In this document: positions 8,025 through 17,200 of the stretch, one piece after another
Layout of the letters: each line of letters opens with the position of its first letter
How positions within the stretch are numbered: position 1 is the first letter of the stretch
From: Streptomyces althioticus
GTDB lineage: Bacteria > Actinomycetota > Actinomycetes > Streptomycetales > Streptomycetaceae
Assembly: GCA_014649355.1 (NCBI GenBank)
Contig: BMSW01000012.1
Coordinates: 1-64,000, forward strand
Reading direction: 5' to 3'
DNA: 64,000 nt
Program-made: the position numbers and the translations under genes
Notes under the pieces: generated by a model
Told to the model about the DNA's origin: nothing
Seen by the model: only the letters and a program-made list of their open reading frames with translations
Databases searched by the model: none

Positions 8025-8675
8025 ATGACCATTCATGCGCGTGCCCTGCTGTTCGACAACGACGGGACCCTCGTGTCCTCCCTGGCCTCCGTCAACCGCT
8101 GCTGGACGCGGTGGGCCGTGGAGTACGGGCTGACGGCCGAGGACTTCGCGCGCATCGAGCTGCACGGGCGGCCGGCCGCCGAGATAGCCGCCGACCTGCT
8201 GCCCGCCCACGTCGTGCCGCAGGCCGTCGCGCGCATCGAGGACCTGGAGGTGGAGGACGTCGCCGACGGCGGGGTCACCCTGCTGCCCGGGACCGAGGAG
8301 TTCCTCACCGGACTGCCCGCCGAGCGCTGGGCCGTGGTCACCTCCGCCACCCGGCGGCTGGCCGAGGCCCGGCTGGGCGCGGCAGGCATCCGGCCCAAGA
8401 CGCTGGTCGCCGCCGACGACATCACCCGCGGCAAGCCCGACCCCGAGCCCTACCTGCTCGCCGCGCGCATGCTCGGCGTCGACCCCGCCGACTGCGTCGT
8501 CTTCGAGGACGCCCCCGCCGGACTCCAGGCAGGCCGCGCCGCCGGCATGACGACCGTGGCCTTGGCCACAACCCACCGCGCCGAGGAACTGACCGCCGAC
8601 CTGGTCGTGAGGGACCTGTCGGCCCTGTCCGCACTGGTCACGGATGCCGGGATCGAGATCGCCGTACGCCCCTGA
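8025..8675 (+). CDS. HAD-superfamily sugar-phosphatase-like hydrolase
   Basis: A 216-residue HAD phosphatase of the beta-phosphoglucomutase/sugar-phosphatase subgroup. Motif I is LLFDNDGTLV (first Asp nucleophile, second acid/base) near residue 10. Motif II is VVTSATRRLAEARL near 108. Motif III/IV is GKPDPEPYLLAA followed by VVFEDAPAGLQAG, near 143-170. A helical cap follows motif I. The start ATG 8025 follows a TAGGGT-like -10 element by about 10 bases, consistent with a leaderless message. The likely substrate is a sugar or polyol phosphate, unknown in detail. Confidence 0.87.
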   Translation: MTIHARALLFDNDGTLVSSLASVNRCWTRWAVEYGLTAEDFARIELHGRPAAEIAADLLPAHVVPQAVARIEDLEVEDVADGGVTLLPGTEEFLTGLPAERWAVVTSATRRLAEARLGAAGIRPKTLVAADDITRGKPDPEPYLLAARMLGVDPADCVVFEDAPAGLQAGRAAGMTTVALATTHRAEELTADLVVRDLSALSALVTDAGIEIAVRP

Positions 8676-8757
8676 CGTGCGCGCACGGGTGTCCACGGCT
8701 GTCCATCATGCGGACAGCCGGGTCCGTCCAGATATGAACGTCTGCTTTACTGGCCGC

Positions 8758-8850
8758 ATGACCACGACGAGCGACCGCATCCCTGCGACCGAGGCGACGA
8801 TGACGCCCGGTGCTCGTTGTATGTGTCTCCTCCGAATGCGCGCCTTCTAG
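8758..8850 (+). CDS. Candidate Cys/Met leader peptide upstream of metNIQ
   Basis: A 30-codon reading frame from ATG 8758 to TAG 8848-8850, ending RCMCLLRMRAF. Two Cys and two Met codons are packed into the last ten codons, 214 bases before the methionine importer. Internal ATGs at 8800 and 8821 would give shorter versions; the shortest is the nine-codon MCLLRMRAF. Sulfur-related operons in actinobacteria often have short Cys-rich leader peptides, so translation-coupled attenuation is plausible. I did not identify an alternative terminator/antiterminator pair, and no SAM riboswitch was recognised. Confidence 0.4.
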   Translation: MTTTSDRIPATEATMTPGARCMCLLRMRAF

Positions 8851-9063
8851 AGGGCCCCCGCACCGCCTGAGCCTCGCGCCCCGAAGCGAGAGCCGGCTCA
8901 CGTCCGCTTCCGTGCCCCGCACGCGCGGCCGAGCCACGCCCCGCGCACGTCTCTCCCCGGACCCCTCCATGTCCGCGAGACGTGCCGCCCTGCCGCCATT
9001 CCCTGCATGCCCCGTGCCCGGCGCCCACGACGTGCCGCGCACTCGACAGTGACGGAAACCCAC

Positions 9064-10101
9064 GTGATCACCACCTCGGGCCTCACCAAGGTCTACCGCT
9101 CGCGCGGCCGCGAGGTCACCGCCCTGGACGGCGTCGACCTGCACGTCCGCGAAGGCGAGGTCTACGGCGTCATCGGCCAGTCCGGCGCCGGAAAGTCCTC
9201 CCTCATCCGCTGCGTCAACCTGCTGGAGCGTCCCACCTCGGGCACCGTGACCGTGGCCGGCCAGGACCTCACCGCGCTCGCCGGCCGCGGCCCCCGCGCC
9301 GGCCGGGAGCTCCGCCAGGCGCGCAGCCGCATCGGCATGGTGTTCCAGCACTTCAACCTGCTGTCCTCGCGCACCGTCCAGGACAACGTCGAACTGCCGC
9401 TGGAAATCCTCGGCAAGAGCGGGAAGGAACGTTCCCGCAAGGCGCTGGAGCTGCTCGACCTCGTCGGCCTCGCCGACAAGGCCAAGTCCTACCCGGCCCA
9501 GCTCTCCGGCGGCCAGAAGCAGCGCGTCGGCATCGCCCGCGCCCTCGCCGGCGACCCCAAGGTGCTGCTCTCCGACGAGGCCACCAGCGCCCTGGACCCG
9601 GAGACCACCCGGTCGATCCTCCAGCTGCTGCGCGACCTCAACCGCCAGCTCGGCCTCACCGTCCTGCTCATCACGCACGAGATGGACGTCGTGAAGTCGA
9701 TCTGCGACTCGGCCGCCCTCATGGAGAGGGGCCGCATCGTCGAGTCCGGCACGGTCACCGACCTGCTCGCCACCCCCGGCTCGGAACTCGCCGCCGCGCT
9801 GTTCCCCGTCGGCGGCGAGGCGAGCGGCGACGACCGCACCGTCGTCGACGTGACCTTCCAGGGCGAGAGCGCCACCCAGCCGGTCATCTCCCAGCTCTCC
9901 CGCACCTACAACATCGACATATCGATCCTCGGCGCCGCCATCGACACCGTCGGCGGGCTCCAGGTCGGCCGGATGCGCATCGAACTGCCCGGCCGCTACG
10001 AGGACAACGTCGTGCCCATCGGCTTCCTGCGCGAGCAGGGCCTGCAGATCGACGTCGTCGACCACGACGAGCCCACGCTGGTGAAGGAGGGCGCCAAGTG
10101 A
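9064..10101 (+). CDS. metN: Methionine ABC importer ATP-binding protein MetN
   Basis: A 345-residue ATPase that powers D/L-methionine uptake with MetI and MetQ. The Walker A motif is GQSGAGKSS (about residues 39-47), the signature is LSGGQKQRVGIARAL, Walker B is VLLSDEATSALDP, and the switch His is ITHEMD. The last 75 residues form the NIL (ACT-like) domain that in MetN binds methionine and inhibits transport from the cytoplasmic side. An in-frame GTG at 9049 is possible; I chose GTG 9064 because the product length matches the family and GGAAA precedes it. First gene of metNIQ. Confidence 0.93.
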   Translation: MITTSGLTKVYRSRGREVTALDGVDLHVREGEVYGVIGQSGAGKSSLIRCVNLLERPTSGTVTVAGQDLTALAGRGPRAGRELRQARSRIGMVFQHFNLLSSRTVQDNVELPLEILGKSGKERSRKALELLDLVGLADKAKSYPAQLSGGQKQRVGIARALAGDPKVLLSDEATSALDPETTRSILQLLRDLNRQLGLTVLLITHEMDVVKSICDSAALMERGRIVESGTVTDLLATPGSELAAALFPVGGEASGDDRTVVDVTFQGESATQPVISQLSRTYNIDISILGAAIDTVGGLQVGRMRIELPGRYEDNVVPIGFLREQGLQIDVVDHDEPTLVKEGAK

Positions 10102-10835
10102 CCTGGTCCGAGATGCAGCCGCTGCTGGAACAGGCCTGTACCGAGACGCTGGTCATGGTCGGCTGGTCGACCCTGATCGCCGTCGTCGGCGGCCTGCCGC
10201 TCGGCATCCTGCTCGTCCTCACCGACAAGGGCGGACTGCTGCAGAACACCCTGGTGAACAAGGTCATCGGGCAGATCGTGAACGTCGGGCGCTCGCTGCC
10301 GTTCATCATCCTCATGGTCGCCCTGATGAACTTCACCCGCTGGGTCACCGGCACCACCATCGGCAGCGAGGCGGCGATCGTGCCGCTCGCCATCGGCGGC
10401 ATCCCCTTCTTCGCGCGGCTCGTCGAGACCGCCGTGCGCGAGGTGGACCACGGGCTCGTGGAGGCCGTGCAGGCGATGGGCGGCAACACCTGGACCATCG
10501 TCCGCAAGGTCCTCGTCCCCGAGGCGCTGCCCTCGCTGATCGCGTCCACCACCACCACGGTCATCGCGCTCATCGGCTACTCCGCCATGGCCGGCACCGT
10601 CGGCGGCGGCGGACTCGGCGACCTCGCCGTCCGCTACGGCTACCAGCGCTTCGAGACCGGCCTGATGTGGATCACCGTGGCGATCCTCGCCGTGGTCATC
10701 TCGCTGATCCAGTTCGCCGGCGACTTCGCCGCCCGCGCCCTGCACCGCCGCGGCGCCCGCTCAGGACCCGGTCCGAAGCTGCGGCTGCTGAAGGGCGAGG
10801 AGCCCGCCACCGCCGAGGTCGGCAAGGTCGCCTGA
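10098..10835 (+). CDS. metI: Methionine ABC importer permease MetI
   Basis: A 245-residue permease with five predicted membrane helices. The EAA loop that contacts MetN reads VEAVQAMGGNTWTIVRKVLVP near residues 122-142. The highly conserved RSLPFIILMVALMNFTRWVTGT segment identifies MetI. The GTG start overlaps the metN stop (GTGA), so translation is coupled. The C-terminus has a basic, unstructured tail of about 35 residues beyond the last helix, longer than in E. coli MetI. Confidence 0.93.
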   Translation: MTWSEMQPLLEQACTETLVMVGWSTLIAVVGGLPLGILLVLTDKGGLLQNTLVNKVIGQIVNVGRSLPFIILMVALMNFTRWVTGTTIGSEAAIVPLAIGGIPFFARLVETAVREVDHGLVEAVQAMGGNTWTIVRKVLVPEALPSLIASTTTTVIALIGYSAMAGTVGGGGLGDLAVRYGYQRFETGLMWITVAILAVVISLIQFAGDFAARALHRRGARSGPGPKLRLLKGEEPATAEVGKVA

Positions 10836-10921
10836 CCCGGCCGCAAGGCCGCACGGCCCCGGCCCCCCAGACTCCCCGTGCACCAAGACGGGGTCGCACC
10901 ATCCAAGGAAAGGCACTTTTC

Positions 10922-11749
10922 GTGCGTAACACCGCCAAGATCACCACCGCCGTCCTCGCCGCCGGAGCCCTCACCCTCGGGCTCTCCGCCTGCGGCTCGG
11001 ACAAGGACGCCGCCTCCGACACCTCCGGCCCGCTGGTCGTCGCCGCGAGCCCCGTGCCCCACGCCGAGATCCTGAACTTCGTCAAGGACAACCTCGCGGA
11101 GAAGGCCGGCCTCGACCTCGAGGTCAAGGAGTTCACCGACTACGTCACCCCGAACACCGCGACGGAGGACGGCTCGGTCGGCGCCAACTACTTCCAGACC
11201 CAGCCGTACCTCGACGACTTCAACAAGAAGAACGGCACGCACATCGTGTCCGTCGTCGACGTGCACCTGGAGCCGCTCGGCCTCTACTCGCACAAGGTGA
11301 AGAAGGCCGACGCGCTGAAGAGCGGCGCGACGATCGCGATCCCCAACGACACCGTCAACGAGGGCCGGGCGCTGCAGCTGCTCGCCGCCAACGGCCTGCT
11401 CACCCTCAAGGACGGCGTCGGCACCTCGGCGACCCCCGCGGACATCACCGAGAACCCCAAGAAGCTGAAGTTCAAGGAGCTCGAGGCCGCCCAGACCCCG
11501 CGCTCCCTGGACGACGTCGACGCCGCCGTCGTCAACGGCAACTACGCCATCGAGGCCGACCTGAAGCCCGCCGAGGACGCCCTGGTCCTCGAAGAGGCGC
11601 AGGACAACCCGAACAGCAACCTCCTCGCGGTCAAGGAGGGCCAGGAGAACGACCCGCGCGTCAAGAAGCTCGCGAAGCTCCTCACCTCGCCCGAGGTGAA
11701 GAAGTTCATCGAGGACACGTACGCCGGCTCGGTGCTCGCCTCCTTCTGA
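10922..11749 (+). CDS. metQ: Methionine-binding lipoprotein MetQ (NlpA family)
   Basis: A 275-residue substrate-binding lipoprotein. The signal peptide (MRNTAKITTAVLAAGALTLG) ends in the lipobox LSAC, with the lipidated Cys near residue 24. The mature part has NlpA hallmarks: VVAASPVPHAEIL near 42-54, FTDYVTPN, NYFQTQPYLDDFN and YSHKVK. The GTG start has AAGGAAAGG about nine bases upstream. It lies 86 bases after metI and closes the operon before a perfect hairpin. Confidence 0.93.
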   Translation: MRNTAKITTAVLAAGALTLGLSACGSDKDAASDTSGPLVVAASPVPHAEILNFVKDNLAEKAGLDLEVKEFTDYVTPNTATEDGSVGANYFQTQPYLDDFNKKNGTHIVSVVDVHLEPLGLYSHKVKKADALKSGATIAIPNDTVNEGRALQLLAANGLLTLKDGVGTSATPADITENPKKLKFKELEAAQTPRSLDDVDAAVVNGNYAIEADLKPAEDALVLEEAQDNPNSNLLAVKEGQENDPRVKKLAKLLTSPEVKKFIEDTYAGSVLASF

Positions 11750-11765
11750 TCCGGCCTCGCGCCGG

Positions 11766-11804
11766 CCACGGGGTCCACTCCGCCGCAAGGGGTGGACCCC
11801 GTGG
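11766..11804 (+). terminator. Terminator of metNIQ
   Basis: A perfect 13-bp stem, CCACGGGGTCCAC (11766-11778) with its complement at 11792-11804, lies 17 bases past the metQ stop. There is no long T-tract. Confidence 0.8.
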
Positions 11805-11879
11805 TGCGTTCCGGTGCTTTCATGCTGCATGCTGGGCAGTTCAGCAGCACCCGACGGTCTCTCAGTTACGGAGCGGCGC

Positions 11880-12518
11880 ATGACGAGCACCTTCCCCGAC
11901 ATCTCCCTCAGCACGGAGCGGTTGGTGCTGCGTCCCCTCGACGCGGACGACGTCCCCGCCCTCGCCGCGATGATGAGCGACGAGCAGGTGGGTGCCTGGA
12001 CCGGAGCTCCGCAGCCGTTCACCGAGGACACCGCCCGCACCTGGATCACCGAGTACGCCCCCGCCGAGCGCGCCGCGGGGCACGGCCTGGATCTCGCCGT
12101 CGCCGAGTTCCTCACCCAGCGCCTGGTCGGCCTCGTCCGGCTCACCCGCACCAACTGGCACGTGCGGTCCACCGAGCTGTCGTACATCGTCGCCCCCTGG
12201 GCGCGCGGCGAGGGCTACGCCTCCGAGGCCGCGCTCGCCACCGCCCAGTGGCTGTTCCGCGACCAGAAGCTCCAGCGTGTCGAACTGCGCACCGCCGCTG
12301 ACAACACCGCCGCCCAGCAGGTCGCCCAGAAGATCGGCTGCATCAGCGAGGGCGTGCTGCGCAACGCCTGCATAGCCAGGGTCCGCGGCGAGGACGGCGG
12401 GTGGAGCGAGGTCCGCACCGACTACATCGTGTGGAGCCTGCTGCCCGAGGACATCGAGGGCGCGGACGGACAACTGGCCGACAGCGGCGGCTACCCCGGC
12501 TACACCGACTGGAACTGA
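11880..12518 (+). CDS. RimJ/RimL-type GNAT acetyltransferase
   Basis: A 212-residue GNAT protein of the ribosomal-protein-acetylase-like subgroup. It starts ISLSTERLVLRPLDADDVPAL, the typical TERLxLRP opening, and carries SYIVAPWARGEGYASEAA (acetyl-CoA loop) and NTAAQQVAQKIGCISEGVLRN near the C-terminus. Many members acetylate N-termini or antibiotics; the substrate here cannot be told. ATG 11880 follows GGAGCGG; the further upstream frame overlaps the metQ terminator. It is followed by a 128-base gap and the cob gene. Confidence 0.85.
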   Translation: MTSTFPDISLSTERLVLRPLDADDVPALAAMMSDEQVGAWTGAPQPFTEDTARTWITEYAPAERAAGHGLDLAVAEFLTQRLVGLVRLTRTNWHVRSTELSYIVAPWARGEGYASEAALATAQWLFRDQKLQRVELRTAADNTAAQQVAQKIGCISEGVLRNACIARVRGEDGGWSEVRTDYIVWSLLPEDIEGADGQLADSGGYPGYTDWN

Positions 12519-12646
12519 TGCCCGAGGGGCGTACGGCGGCCCGCACCGGCGCGGCGGCCCGTGACCGCACCAGGTAATCTCGACAGACCGCCTCCGTGCG
12601 GAACAGCCGGACGACGACCTGCGCAAACCTCGGGAGACTGACGACG

Positions 12647-13858
12647 ATGGCCGACCGGGTCACGGTGATCGGCTGGGACGGCTCGCCGCTGACCGACGCG
12701 GCACGCGCCGCGCTCGGCGCCGCCACGCTGGTCGCCGGCGCCGCACACCACCTCGCGCTCCCCGAGGTGCCCGCCGCGGCCGAGCGGATCCGCCTCGGCT
12801 CCGTCTCCCTCGCCGCCCGCCGCATCGCCGCCCACCGCGGCACCGCGGTCGTGCTCGCCGACGGCGACCCCGGCTTCTTCGGTGTCGTACGCACCCTGCG
12901 CGCCCCGGAGTTCGGCCTGGAGGTCGAGGTCGTCCCCGCGGTCTCCTCGGTCGCCGCCGCCTTCGCCCGGGCCGGGATGCCCTGGGACGACGCGGAGGTG
13001 GTCGTCGCCCACCCGCGCACCCTCCGCCGCGCGGTGAACGTGTGCCGGGCCCACACCAAAGTGGCGGTTCTCACCTCGCCCGGCGCCGGACCCGCCGAAC
13101 TCGGCCTGCTGATGGAGGGAGTCCACCGCTCCTTCGTCATCTGCGAGGAACTCGGCACCGCGCGCGAACAGGTCACCGTCGTCACCTCCGACAAGGCCGC
13201 CGACCACACCTGGCGCGACCCCAACGTGGTCATCGTCATCGGCGGCCCGGTGGCCTCCGGCGACTCCGCCGGCTGGATCGCCGGACGCGACCCCTCCGCC
13301 GGGCCGCGCGGCTGGACCCTGCCCGCCGGGGAGTACGGCGCGGACCTCGGCGAGGGTGAGCGGGAACCCGTGCGCATCGGTCAACTCGCCCGCCTGGGGC
13401 CGGGCCTGGGCGACCTCGTCTGGGACATCGGCTGCGGCTCCGGCGCGTTCGCCACCGACGCGGCACGGGCCGGGGCCGCCGTCATCGCCGTCGACCACGA
13501 CCGCCACGCCTGCGCCCGCACCGACGCCGCCGCGCGCCGCCACGGCGTCCAGATGCAGATCGTCCACGGCGCCGCGCCGCAGATCCTGGAGAACCTCCCC
13601 GAACCGGATGTGGTCCGGGTCGGCGGCGGGGGAGCGGCCGTGGTCTCCGCCGTGGCCGACCGCCGTCCGCAGCGCATCGTCACGCACGCGGCCACCCGCG
13701 ACGACGCCGAACTGATCGGCCGGAACCTGACGGAGCACGGCTACCGCGTCGAGTGCGCCCTCCTCCAGTCCGTCGAACTCGACACCAGGGCCTGGACGGA
13801 GAAGGAACGGAGCGTCGCGTTCCTGCTCAGCGGGGTGCTGCCCGCCCGCGGCCGTTGA
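12647..13858 (+). CDS. cobL: Precorrin-6Y C5,15-methyltransferase (decarboxylating), CbiE-CbiT fusion
   Basis: A 403-residue bifunctional cobalamin-biosynthesis enzyme. Residues 1-200 are the tetrapyrrole-methylase (CbiE) domain, with VIGWDGSPL and the SAM-site LADGDPGFFGV near 68. Residues 235-400 are the CbiT methyltransferase/decarboxylase, with VWDIGCGSGAFATDAAR (motif I) near 259-275. Together they methylate C5 and C15 of precorrin-6B and decarboxylate the C12 acetate. A TAATCT -10-like box at 12575-12580 suggests its own promoter. It lies 370 bases before the bluB-cobT fusion, with the SUMT gene after that. Confidence 0.9.
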   Translation: MADRVTVIGWDGSPLTDAARAALGAATLVAGAAHHLALPEVPAAAERIRLGSVSLAARRIAAHRGTAVVLADGDPGFFGVVRTLRAPEFGLEVEVVPAVSSVAAAFARAGMPWDDAEVVVAHPRTLRRAVNVCRAHTKVAVLTSPGAGPAELGLLMEGVHRSFVICEELGTAREQVTVVTSDKAADHTWRDPNVVIVIGGPVASGDSAGWIAGRDPSAGPRGWTLPAGEYGADLGEGEREPVRIGQLARLGPGLGDLVWDIGCGSGAFATDAARAGAAVIAVDHDRHACARTDAAARRHGVQMQIVHGAAPQILENLPEPDVVRVGGGGAAVVSAVADRRPQRIVTHAATRDDAELIGRNLTEHGYRVECALLQSVELDTRAWTEKERSVAFLLSGVLPARGR

Positions 13859-14018
13859 GCCCCATAGCCGTCCCCGTGATCGGTTTGTCGTACTGCGCGC
13901 GGTAGGCTGGCCGATCGTTGTACCGCACTGGTCACCCGACGCTTCGTCGGCCAATGTCCAAAAAGCGCGCCCGTTTTGGGGTGGGTCGTGGTACGGCAGG
14001 AACCGGAGGACGCGCAAC

Positions 14019-14198
14019 GTGGCGCAGTCCACAGCGGAACCGTCGCCGATCAAGCTGACGCGACGGCGGTACGCCCGCGACAATGCCAGTGAATGGCTTT
14101 GTCGCCTTTTTCGGGCGGGCCGTTCGTGCCGCTGGGGACGCACGCTCGTTCTTCAGTGTGGGGCGGTCGGCGCGCCGTTCCGGGTGAGCTGGTCGTAG
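14019..14198 (+). CDS. Short ORF (59 aa) with strong ribosome-binding site, unknown
   Basis: The 369-base gap between cobL and bluB-cobT contains a 59-codon frame from GTG 14019 to TAG 14196-14198. A strong GGAGGA lies eight bases before the GTG. The product is basic and rich in Arg, Trp and Cys (TRRRYARDNASEWLCRLFRAG), with no membrane segment. The first half has normal streptomycete third-position GC; the second half is less biased. It ends 29 bases before the cobT start. It may be a real small protein or a leader peptide. I do not recognise a family, and no cobalamin riboswitch was identified. Confidence 0.4.
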   Translation: MAQSTAEPSPIKLTRRRYARDNASEWLCRLFRAGRSCRWGRTLVLQCGAVGAPFRVSWS

Positions 14199-14227
14199 GA
14201 GCACTAACCGATGGGCGAGGGGTACGC

Positions 14228-17200
14228 ATGACCGACACCGGCCAGGTCCCGGGCGAGGGACTGCCGGAGAACGCAGGCAGGGTGGAGCAGCCGGGCGTCG
14301 CCACGCCGGACGCGTACACCTACCTCTCCGACAGTCCCGCCGAGGACGAAGACCTGCTGCTGCCGGGCGCCCAGGGCGCCTGGGGCAACGAGATCGCGCC
14401 GCCCGCGCCCGCGCCGGTCGTCGAGACGGTCCACCAGCCGGGCCCGCACGAGACGGACGGACGCGACAGCGGCTCCGTCGACCTCGGCGGCGTCCGCCCG
14501 CCCGAGCCGCAGCGGCAGGCTCCCGCGCCCTCACCGGCCCCGGCCGCGCCGCGCCGTCCGCTGCACCTCGGCCCGCCGCTGCCCGACCTGTCCGCGAGCC
14601 CGGTCCGCTCCCTCGCCGACCGCGGCCCCGCCGACCTGCCGGCCCGCCAGCCGGGCCCGCCGACCCTCGGCCCCGAGTACCTCGACGTCCCGCACGCCCG
14701 GGAGGCCGCCGCACCGCAGGCCGCGCCCTGGGTCGCCCAAGGCGCGGACGCGGCCCAGGCGGCCGTCGCCCGGGTCGCCACGCAGGCGGTCGGTACGACG
14801 GTCGCCGCCGAGGGCGAGCAGACGCCCACGGCGGCGTACGGCGAGCAGGGAACGCCGGTCGTGCCGGCACCGGGTGCGCCTGGGGACGCGACGACCGGTG
14901 GTGACCCGGGTGCGCCGACGGACGCGGCTCCCGCTGAGGTGACCGAGGCCGCCCCTCAGCAGGCCGGTGTCCCCGTGGCCCCGGAGGCCGTCGCGGACGG
15001 AACCGTGACGCCGGAGGCCGGCCAGGCGCCGGGCGCTGCCGCGACCGGCCCGGGCGAGCCGCAGGACGAGCCTGCCGCGGAGGCGGCGGACCCCGGCGCG
15101 CCCGCGCCGTCGCCGGAGAGCGCGGAGGCGGTCCAGGAGCCGCAGGCCCAGCAGGCCGAGGCGTCGGTCACCCCGGAGGTGGCGCAGGACACCGGCGAGA
15201 CGGTGGTCGTGCCCGAGCAGGCCCAGGCCCCGCAGCCGGTGGCCGGTCAGGACGACGCGCCCCAGGCGGCTGCCGCAGGGACGCTCGCACCGGACACGAC
15301 GGAGCCGCAGTCGACCGACGCACAGGTGGCCGCCGACGAGACCGCCGGTGCGCCGGACGCCGAGGCACAGGAAGCTCCCGCCGCCACGTCGGAGACCGCC
15401 GTGCCCGAGGCCGTCCCGGCCCCCGAGTCGCCCGAGGCGGCGCCGGTGCCGGACGCCGCCGCGGCGCAGGACGCGCAGACGCCCGAGACCCCGGTGACGG
15501 ACACGCCCGAGACTGTCGTACCGGCCGCGGAGACTCCGGTGACCCCCGCGTCCCCGGAGCCCGCGCCGGATGCGGAGGCCGTGGTGGCGGAGCACACCGC
15601 CGAGGCGGCCCCCGCTCCCGAAGCGCCGGTGGCTTCCGAGCCCGCACCGGCCGCTGCGGAAGCCGTGGCCGCGCCTGAGCCCAAGTCCGCGCCTGAGCCC
15701 CAGGCCGTTCCCGAGCCGCAGGCCGTTGCCGGGCCCGAGTCCGCGCCTGAGCCGCAGGCCGTTGCCGGGCCGCAGTCCGCGCCTGAGCCCCAGGCCGCCG
15801 GAGAGTCCGTGCCCGTCTCCGAGCCCGTGCAGGGCCCCCAGCAGACGCCTGCCCACGCGACCCCGCTCCCCGGCACCCTGCCGCTCGAGCCCGAGGCGGA
15901 CCAGCCGCTGGGCCAGTTCGTCCCCGTGGACGGCACCGTGCCCTCCGCGCCGCACCTCGCCCCGACCCCGCCCCAGGGCGTGGCGGTCCCCGAGGAAGCG
16001 GCCCCCGAGGGCGCGCCCGCCGAGGCCCCCGCCGCGGAAGCCACCGCACCGGAGGACCTCGGGGCCGCGACCGAGGAGAACCCCGCCGCCGTCGTGCCGC
16101 CGGCCCCCGCCGCCGACGCCGAGGCCGAGGTCCCGCAGAACGCCGACGACCTGGACACCCAGGGCGCCGGCGTCGAGCCCGAGCCCGCCCCGCGGCCGGA
16201 GCCGTCCGGACCGGCCGCCCCCGGGTACGCGGACGCCGAGCGCGAGGCCGTCCTCAAGGTGATGCGCGAGCGCCGGGACATCCGCAACGGCTTCCGCAGC
16301 GACCCCATCCCGCACGAGGTGCTGCTGCGCGTCCTGGAGGCCGCCCACACCGCGCCCTCCGTCGGGCACTCGCAGCCCTGGGACTTCGTCGTCATCCGCT
16401 CCGAGGAGACCCGGCGCCGGATGCACGAACTGGCGATGCGCCAGCGCGAGGCCTACGCCAAGACGCTCCCCAAGGGCCGGGCCAAGCAGTTCAAGGAACT
16501 GAAGATCGAGGCCATCCTCGACACCCCGGTGAACATCGTGGTCACCGCCGACCCCACGCGCGGCGGACGCCACACCCTCGGCCGGCACACCCAGCCGCAG
16601 ATGGCGCCGTACTCCTCCGCGCTCGCCGTGGAGAACCTCTGGCTCGCCGCCCGCGCCGAGGGCCTGGGCGTCGGCTGGGTCAGCTTCTTCGACGAGCGCG
16701 AGATGGTCCGCGCCCTGGACCTGCCCGACCATCTGGAGGTCGTCGCCTACCTGTGCGTCGGCTACGTCGACGAGTTCCCGGACGAGCCCGAGCTGATGCA
16801 GGCCGGCTGGTCCAAGCGCCGCCCGCTGTCGTGGGTGGTGCACGAGGAGACGTACGGCCGCCGCGCCCTGCCCGGAGAGGACCCCCACGACCTGCTTGCC
16901 GAGACCGTCGCGCAGATCCGCCCGCTGGACGCCAAGGCGCTCGGCGAGGCGTGGGAGCGCCAGAAGCGCATGACCAAGCCGGCCGGAGCGCTCGGCATGC
17001 TGGAGATCATCTCCGCCCAGCTGTCGGGGCTGTCCCGGCAGTGCCCGCCGCCGATCCCGGAGCCCGCTGCCGTCGCGATCTTCGCCGGCGACCACGGGGT
17101 CCACGCCCAGGGCGTCACCCCCTGGCCGCAGGAGGTCACCGCCCAGATGGTGGCCAACTTCCTCGGCGGGGGAGCGGTGTGCAACGCCTTCGCCGCCCAG

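Noticed and set aside
8676..9063. SAM riboswitch upstream of metNIQ
   Set aside because: I could not place the conserved SAM-I, SAM-II or SAM-IV core elements in this stretch.
13859..14227. Cobalamin riboswitch upstream of bluB-cobT
   Set aside because: No B12-box-like element or matching core was found; the short ORF explains part of the gap better.
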